From NCBI GenBank assembly GCA_001566295.1, contig KQ964269.1, positions 62,001 to 126,000 of the forward strand: 64,000 bases of DNA, given 5' to 3'. Below the pieces are notes generated by a model. That model saw only the letters and a program-made list of their open reading frames with translations, ran no database searches and had not been told where the DNA came from. Below are positions 56,676 to 64,000 of this stretch, one piece after another; positions within the stretch are counted from its first letter, which is position 1, and the number at the start of each line of letters is the position of its first letter. Source of the stretch: Microdochium bolleyi. Its lineage: Eukaryota > Ascomycota > Sordariomycetes > Xylariales > Microdochiaceae. Both the position numbers and the translations under genes were made by a program.

Positions 56676-57050
56676 ATGAAGACAAGTGAGGAAGCACCGG
56701 AATAAATCCAGAATGTAAAGCTGGTGGCCGCACATATAGCTCCAGAGGGAGAGCCTACCCAGCAGAAGACCACCTTGGAGTATATGAAGCTAGTATATGA
56801 AGTAATAGATCGTGAAACCGAGTGGATACAGAACTTTCGTGATTAACGTACTTCAATGAACCTCAGATTGACCTGATAGACATAATGGAGCAATATGCTG
56901 TAACAGCTTCATGCGTACTCTTCTAAAAGATGGTGGGTATAATATAGAGGTGCCTTGTAAAAAGAGTTGGCCTATTGCGACTCTGCCGTCTTGGCTGCTG
57001 GATGATGCTAGAGCCACGCCAAAGTCACGATTATCTGGTCCCTAATAGCA
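56676..57050 (+). pseudogene. Decayed coding fragment in the AT-rich block
   Basis: From an ATG at 56676 a frame reads MKTSEEAPE, one TAA stop, then a coherent stretch (AAHIAPEGEPTQQKTTLEYM and on to DRETEWIQNFRD) before a second TAA at 56845. Protein-like stretches continue in other frames (YFNEPQIDLIDIMEQYAV near 56850-56920; MRTLLKDGGYNIEV and on to about 57040). Base composition here is less AT-rich than its surroundings. A stop arising from CAA to TAA is what RIP would produce. I do not recognise the family; a transposon-encoded protein is plausible. Confidence 0.4.
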
Positions 57051-60012
57051 TGCTTACTTTTCAGGGATCTTTCGCGAGCTCTACAGGGATATAAAGTTTG
57101 TGGATAATAGAGAAATTCCGTAGCTCGATTTGACCCTAGCTCTTGCCAGTTGCTGGATGACTGATTGCTAGGCGAGCTTTTTTGCAAGGCACCTCCATAG
57201 ACTAAACCATAGAGAATACTTCTTAGAGCACGCGACAAAGACTTAATTAGAAACATCATTTAACTCAGGTTTGTTCAGTACTGCTACTATTATCAGATGC
57301 ACTACCGCACTTCTTAGCGCTCTGGTCTAGTGAGTAATAATGTCATATACAGTCCATCCCATCCCCGCTAACCGGGTTGGTAGATCCCATAACAACTTTC
57401 CCCGGGACATAGAAGTTGCAAAGTTAACGCATCATTCGCCTTCCTTTTGAGGCGTGTAAGTTTCACTGGGTGTTTTAGAATGCATATTGCCCAACGTGAA
57501 TGTATTCTGCAATCGGGGATCTTTATTCTTAATGGCCATCCTCTAGCCAAGTGAAGATAAAATCATGCGATTATTTATAAATAACTTCTTAGTGGTAAAA
57601 GCTTTATATCCCGACAATAGATTCTTAGTCTGTGTAAATTTTCTTACTATGTATGTCTACAATCTATAGCCTCCGCAGACAATATTAAATATGTGAATCA
57701 CCGTGTACTACTTATATTACTAATCTATGTAGTAGCATTATGAAGTATAAGTAATCTCGTTTCATTTGAATATAAAGCTTTAATATTTGAATATGTATTT
57801 TATATTGTATACTCGTCCTACCTATGGGAACGGGTTGTCTTCGTCGTCCAGATTGTTGCTACTGCCTTGTACGTATACCGTACTTTACTTAACTTTATCT
57901 CTGCCATCAGGATGAAGGTGTGTATGACTAACTATTCTGTCTGTACCTTGAGAGCACCTTCCCTTCTCGCGTAATCGAAGGTAATACTTTATAGGAAAGC
58001 CATTGTCCAGTGAGATAAGACCCTCAATTCTTTTTGGCAAAAAATATACAATACTCTGCGTAAGTTCTATATAGAGAGGTACAATTCTCTTCTCTTTGTT
58101 AGATAGTAGTAGTAACCTAGCATCGAGACTAGTACGTATACTATTTGTACTATATTTGGGTATTAGTCCTTATATGATTGCTACAATCAGATATTGTAAG
58201 CTAAGGAAAACCTCCTTTATCTCCTAGAACCGCTTTGTCCTGTCATAGAAGCCCACCCTCTTCTAAATTAAACGTAGTACCTTTATAACAATTCTATACT
58301 ATCGGCCTGCTTCTGGCGGCTTTTGTTTTCGTTTAAATGATAACTAGGTAGTATATACTGCATCCTAAGCAGTAGCGTCCTACATCTATTGATATGATCT
58401 CACCACAATTACTCAATACATTATTTATAACTATACATAGTTTAGTGGCCTTTCATTTTATTTACTTAGGTAGCAGTGCTTGCCTTGACGATAATGAGTA
58501 TCAGTCCTTACAAGGTATATATATATATAGTCTTTATAATTTCTTATATGAATTACTTTCGCTGTACTCTTTTGATATATCCATATACACTATTTATACG
58601 AATACTAAAAATTCGGTGAAAGCGGACTTCTGTATGGTTTACGACATAGCATAATACTACTATCTTAGTAAGCTATTACGGTCGTAAGAGACCTGTACAA
58701 TTCTTCGTCTACGGAAGATTAAGGGAATAGGTACATTACTAGGATCGGAACTACAGCTAGGTTACAGTAGATACGTAAGAATCTCTATCAAGTAGTCTTC
58801 TTGTTATTTGAAAAAGTATCAGTCGAGTGTGGATACATGAGGAGCGATAGAAGTCAAAAGTATATAACAACTTACTAGCTTAAAGCGAATTTCTTTTTAA
58901 TCCTGTCATTATGCCCTGAAAGTGCCCAAAGAGCCTCTAAAGGAGTTGTGGTGGTAATGCTACGTATGTTATAAAGGTGACCGCGAGCTATCCTGACATA
59001 GTCTATCTATCTGATATAACGTATATCTGGCGAGTACGAGATGCTGCTGAGCAGTCTTAAGATGCATTTCTACGTACTCCGTAAGGCTATATACTGTTTA
59101 TTCTATCTATTTCTTCCTTGCAGTTTAGTAGAGATTAAGTGCTTTACCCAGATTACGCTGACAAAGTGCGACTGTATAATACCCGTCTGACCTATATCTA
59201 ATGATGAGATTGGCAGCCTAGCTAAAGGCTGACTAGAACATTAAGAGACTTAGGTTATTTCTTGTCTACAAGACACATTTTCCCAAGCTGCTTTACCGCT
59301 ATTGCATAGATAATAGCGTGCAGTAAGTTTCCGTAGTAATTAAGCTACAGTATATTTATTACTACTACTAATAGTAGCAGGAACGGCATAGAATAATCAG
59401 GGAGAAAGTTTAGCTCGGACGGTAATACTACCGATATTGTTTAAAGGCATAATTGGTTTGCGATATAAAATAGTTAGTTCTAGAGTAATCCAGCACTTCC
59501 CATAGCTACTCATTACCTATCCCGTAATAAAGTAAGTGGATTAATGACCTAGTCATACTTAGCCGTTTCTTGATACTAAAATGTAATAATATTGCTTACC
59601 TATCGAACTATCGACAAACTGGTTAATAAGAGAGGCCATATATAGCAGTTACCTAGTTGAAGTTCATGTATATGAGAAATAGTAGTTTACTGTATCCATC
59701 AATGTTACGAGTGACATGTGGTATAGCTTTACTAAGTATAGTAAGGAGTATCGAATTCCCAAAAATTACCCCGTGTTCATACGGCTAAGCAGATTGTCAT
59801 TGGGCAATCGTAAAATATGAGGACTTGAGAGGAACCCCTTGTCTTTATAAGGCGAGATATTGTTTATTTTGAGCTGGAATGCTATCTGCTTAAGCTGAAA
59901 TATAATGATACAGGGTGCTATGACTAAACCTTCCTCCGGTTTGCTTTCATTGTCATAATCCTAAGGTATTCTACAAGGGTTTCTGAGCAGTGTGGTCTTG
60001 TGGAATTTCGTA

Positions 60013-60061
60013 GGGGTTGTTAGGGGGGGGGGGCAATTCGTCAGGTGGCAATTCGTTGGGG
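60013..60061 (+). repeat. Second G-run cluster with CAATTCGT repeats
   Basis: Runs of four, eleven and four Gs occur together with two copies of CAATTCGT followed by a GG-containing string. This is a short imperfect tandem structure. Confidence 0.6.
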
Positions 60062-61563
60062 TCTTCGCGGAGGTAGAGGGGTATTGTCGTGCACAGAGAT
60101 GCGCTGATTCTTGGCTCCAGACTAACTCAATTGATGCTGAGAAGTGGAACCCTTAATCTATATGGGCACATTGATACGTACTGTCTTCCATTCTCTGACC
60201 AGTATTCATCGTATTTGATGTAGAATATAGGTATTGTATACACTATTACGTGATCAAAATTATCTTTCTCTTGGTTCAGTCAATGTGTCTCCCTTATCTA
60301 TCTAAATATGTTAAGCTCCCCTTCTTTATCGTTTCTTTAAGAGCGAAGTACTCCTGGGTACGGAATATATATGCTCCCTCCTATTATAACCATCAAGTTA
60401 TCACAGTATACTATACTAGCCTGATACCTAGTATTTTATTGAAGAAGAACAGTTAGTTTAATTTAAGTCGAAGGATATTTCCATCTACCTCTCCACCTAG
60501 CTAGATCAATATACTGCGTAGTTATCTAGAAAACATAGAGCATTCATATCAGTGGAAACTTGTAATAATCAGTCAAGCATACCAGCTTAAAGGAAACTAA
60601 TTTGACAACCCTCTATACTGCTAATAGGTACGTAAGGGCACTGTATACCAACCAGAAGAATAGTGAGAATATATCAAGCAACGGACTATACAGTCCTCGT
60701 GGTTCCAAAGTGTAGTCCGGGGTGGAGGAAGTGAAGATTTAGGATACTCTGAATGGATGTCGTTCCGGGATATTATACGTGGTATTCAATCAACATTTTA
60801 ATACTGTGATGAAAATAAGCCTGGGTGTCTCATGAAGTTATGTAATAAGCTTTAGTATCTTATGCATGTATGTATATATATATACTCTAAAGTCTCGGAG
60901 ATAGTTTATCTAGAGCTGTATTCTATGATGATACTATGTATTGAGTTAGCGCGTCTGGACTCAGGAAGTGTAGAAGTGTATCCATAGGTTCGTAAGATAA
61001 GAAAGAGTGGGGATTATCCCCCCCCTTTATATAGTAGTAGTATATAGTGATATAAACTATCTTACCGCATAGTATATTGAAAGTAGGAAGCTAACAATAC
61101 AGACATGTTCGACGACGTCCACGTACAGTAACTAGAGATATAGTACCTCGTCTTATAGACCCATCACTGGATGTGTTTCTGGTATAATAGCTTCTATAGA
61201 ATGAGTCACCAGCTCTTTATAGTATTGTACCGATGTAAAAATACTTTACTAATACAATTTTATAAGAAATAATGTATGTCTTTTCTATATATTGTTACCA
61301 AGTACGGCGGCTAGAGAGTGTTGACTAATAGATATACATATAGCTTCCACTGAGCCCATAGGCTATATCTCTGTTCACTAGAAGAACTATTTACTTTTTA
61401 ACGCTTCGCTAAGATCCGAACTGCAATGGGTACGAACGACAGGTTGAATATCTGAGCTATAAAAAAGGTTGTAATAAGCACGCGACTGATTGTTCTATAG
61501 TTATAACAGGTTCTGTTGACTGAGCTCGGACATTTGATATATATATCCCTATAACGTAACCCA

Positions 61564-61597
61564 CAAGCAAGTGAGCCAGACAAGCAAGTAAGCCACT
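61564..61597. repeat. Two-unit 17-bp tandem repeat
   Basis: CAAGCAAGTGAGCCAGA at 61564-61580 is followed directly by CAAGCAAGTAAGCCACT at 61581-61597, with 14 of 17 bases identical. The second unit begins the left arm of the larger inverted repeat. Confidence 0.75.
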
Positions 61598-61965
61598 TCT
61601 TATTGCTGCTTATATGATATTTTCATAATCGGTATAAATTCCTTATTCTGAAAGATATAAGGGTCCAGTAACTTCTATTCCTTTACGATAAGTATACTTT
61701 ACCTCTATATGGAATGTCTGAGCTCTAGTCGTCCGTTGTAAGTAGTGAAAATAAAGAACTATAGGATTTTGGAGACGAATTTTTTTATATTCTTCTTTTA
61801 GACACAATAGCGTTATCTCTAGTGATGTAAAAGAAAGCTGCTTACAAATTATGCTTATTGTTCAAAAATGTAATTTGCTATGTCTTACTATCTCTTAAAA
61901 TAAGGAAGTTATTACGCTTATGAGATCTCTATATAAACAGCGGTAAGAAGTGGCTCACTTGTTTG
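61581..61965. mobile_element. MITE-like inverted-repeat element (candidate)
   Basis: The 35 bases at 61581-61615 pair with the reverse complement of 61931-61965 at 30 of 35 positions, enclosing 315 bp of AT-rich DNA without an open frame. All five mismatches are transitions. The arm core is AAGCCACTTCTTA/AGCCACTTCTTA. Size and structure fit a small non-autonomous DNA transposon, but I cannot identify a clear target-site duplication, because the left end is doubled by a tandem repeat. Confidence 0.5.
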
Positions 61966-63233
61966 TGGATTATGTTATTCCAATTACAACGTTTCTCACC
62001 ACAACCTGAATCTGAAAATCTGCAGTATTCCAACCTCCAACTAACTACTACGGTGGAAATCTCAAGAAGGCCCGTACACTCAGGTTTTAGTAAACTAGAC
62101 TGATCTCTCTTCAAGTAAGGGTACTAGTATTATACAAGAATTACTCGTACAGAAGATGCAGCTACCACTGAATTTGTGAAACTTGCTTGTATCTATGTAT
62201 TATGGAAATAGTTTCTTTTTTGTTTTTTGTTTATTCACGGTAGGGCTCTATCTAGGCTCAAGTGATCACCACAAAAGGGAGATAAGTATAAAATAGTCGG
62301 AAGTAGGATGAAGTAAATTACGCTCTACTTATATAGACAGCGTTACGTACATATATATGTGGGAAATAAAGAAAACATGAGGGGGAAGAGGTAGTAGTCA
62401 ATACTAGAAAGATTCAGCCTAGTGAGAGGCTAGAATCGTTATAAACCGCTGTTCAAGTCACTTAATAACAGAGTCTAGGTAGTATATAATACATCATCTT
62501 ATATAATAGAATCGCAAGAGTCGTAGCATGGAAGGAGGGTTTTCTCGAGGATAGTAATTCATTACATGAAGTCTCTTGATACAGCACTTCTCGCGAGACC
62601 TTCATGAGCATTATAAGCTGATATATCGTTAGAAGTTAGGTACCTTAAATCGCGCATCCAGGTAGCTATGACTCATCCCTCGGGATAGAGCTATAAATTT
62701 AACAGAATCCACAAGAAGAAGCCTACCTAGCATACGGTTTGCACACCAGTGTGTCTTTATGTAACCTGTGAGCGTCGAGTATCAAGCGATTTCATATGTC
62801 ACTATATTTCGCGCTACTAGTTATAGCTTTTAACTATATAGGGGCGCTTACTTCATAGTGGAGTCCTCGGATCTCTGAGTTAATACTCGCAATAATAGTA
62901 CCGCAAGTATGGATTCCATTGATAACATAGTTTGGCTAGAAGCCTCCACATAATGGAATTTATCTAGCGACAAGGCTTTACAAAGCTGAACTACAGACTT
63001 TTAATTCCATACTTGGAATAGACGGATGACAATCACGTTACATGGAAATTGTTATGGACTCTTTCCAATAAGGCCTAACAACCGAGCCTGAAATGTAGTT
63101 AGTTATTGGCTATTTCTCAAAGTTGGTAATGGGCATCACTTCTAGATACCTCATTTGTGGCTGTAGAAGTGTGAAACTATATAACTTTCTTACTATACGT
63201 CCTATAATAACATAATCGTACAAAGGTAGTAGT

Positions 63234-63267
63234 ACATAGGTAGTACTTTCTATTGTACTACCTATGT
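63234..63267. repeat. Perfect inverted repeat (hairpin), 13-bp arms
   Basis: ACATAGGTAGTAC at 63234-63246 and its exact reverse complement GTACTACCTATGT at 63255-63267 flank an eight-base loop. Confidence 0.85.
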
Positions 63268-64000
63268 GTTTAGGCCAGTGGGCTACCGATACAGAATGAG
63301 ACAGAACTAATGACCGTGGGAGAAACAAATCTTTTAAGACCACGAGCGATCTAACAGGACTCAAAACAAATGCGTTATTTAAGGTACCAGAAGTTCCACT
63401 ATTCAATACAGATACTGCTTCTTCTATGTATTCTAATGCCCTAATTACTCTATATAACTGTAGTACCTCATAGAGAGACAGTAAGTCCGGAAAAGCCTAA
63501 TATAATTATTACCAGTGCTGTAGCGATTAATATTACTTTATGCACCTCAAAGATATAAAGCAAAAGTTTATGGTGTTCATGTGAGATATATCTATATGAC
63601 TTCTTTTGTCCTTTAGCAGCATATTGCAGTACAAAAGAGACCTAAAGTATCGTTAGCTTATAAGAACTTTATCAGTTATTTGAAGTACGTGATACGTATT
63701 AAATGAGAGAAATACTGGTCACTCTCTCGGGGTGATTTCTATCCGCACTACCGCACGTATACCGCACATCCAGCTAGCCCAAAAAGCTTTGTAGTTCTTA
63801 GAACATAACACCCACCTGAAGTTGAACAGGTCTTAAGAAGTCAAAGAGTCGAAAGTAAGTGGTACTTGTAGCGTAATAATACTATACCAAAGCCATATTA
63901 TCTATTGGTTGTACAGATTAATTTCTTGAATATTCTCGTACAAGGAATTGTAGCAGGTTGAAAGATTACTATTGTAAGGAATGTAAGGTACTAAGAATTG

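Larger units (their letters stand above)
54128..64000. other. AT-rich, gene-free block with RIP-like composition
   Basis: From roughly 54.5 kb to the end the composition changes sharply: A+T rises, frames longer than 100 codons vanish, and TA dinucleotides (TAG, CTA, TATA) dominate. A hand count over 58081-58200 gives TpA 21 against ApT 14, and CpA+TpG 10 against ApC+GpT 15, both in the direction expected for repeat-induced point mutation. No telomere repeat, rRNA or tRNA is visible. The block holds small inverted repeats, poly-G runs, (TA)n tracts and fragments of decayed coding. It is probably a mutated transposon cluster, or part of a larger heterochromatic domain (centromeric or subtelomeric) running off the window. 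Confidence 0.75.

Noticed and set aside
63110..63406. 98-codon frame in the AT-rich block
   Set aside because: The longest frame of the block, but unrecognised and isolated; chance or remnant cannot be told apart.

Overview
This window is nuclear DNA from a filamentous ascomycete. The best fit is a Sordariomycete, probably Hypocreales-like, but that placement is inference from protein style and not a search result. The evidence is short spliceosomal introns (about 55-330 nt, GTRNGT donors, CTAAC/CTGAC branch sites), GC-rich dense coding on both strands, and typical fungal families: Csn12, Rif1, DUF7514, RPEL, a GH51 arabinofuranosidase, and a Goodbye-NACHT STAND protein. The last ~9.8 kb is an AT-rich, gene-free block with the dinucleotide signature of repeat-induced point mutation (RIP). 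I rebuilt gene models by hand; every exon join listed keeps the reading frame.

Layout. 1-17 kb: an MPDU1-type PQ-loop ER protein (-), a weak multi-exon hypothetical (-), a chromodomain protein (-), a BTB/POZ protein (+), CSN12 (-), and ribosomal protein eL20 (+) divergent from CSN12. 17-23 kb: a GNAT acetyltransferase (+), a DUF7514 protein with an Arg/Glu/Asp repeat tail (+), and glucose-6-phosphate 1-epimerase (-). 23-30 kb: a single-exon RIF1 (-) divergent from a luminal ER FKBP (+). 31-40 kb: a DAL5-type MFS permease (+), DNA polymerase kappa (-), a secreted GH51 alpha-L-arabinofuranosidase (-) and a small RPEL-repeat protein (-). 40-47 kb: TFIIS (+), a membrane-anchored cysteine synthase (-) divergent at 284 bp from an NDUFAF7-like methyltransferase (+), and a Cys-rich hypothetical (-). 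47-54 kb: a 1579-residue Goodbye-NACHT-repeat-ZZ NLR-like protein (+) and a MEMO1-family protein (+). 54.1-64 kb: AT-rich, RIP-like DNA with decayed coding, inverted repeats and G-runs.

The genes are mostly unrelated housekeeping neighbours; I see no biosynthetic cluster. Thematic links are chromatin and genome maintenance (chromodomain protein, RIF1, Pol kappa), transcription and mRNA processing (CSN12, TFIIS, DUF7514), and organelle or ER work (MPDU1, FKBP, NDUFAF7, cysteine synthase). The most unusual items are the NLR-like gene beside the RIP-mutated block, a possible 4-nt start-codon microexon in the eL20 gene, a GC-AG intron in the chromodomain gene, and a MITE-like inverted repeat whose arms differ only by transitions.
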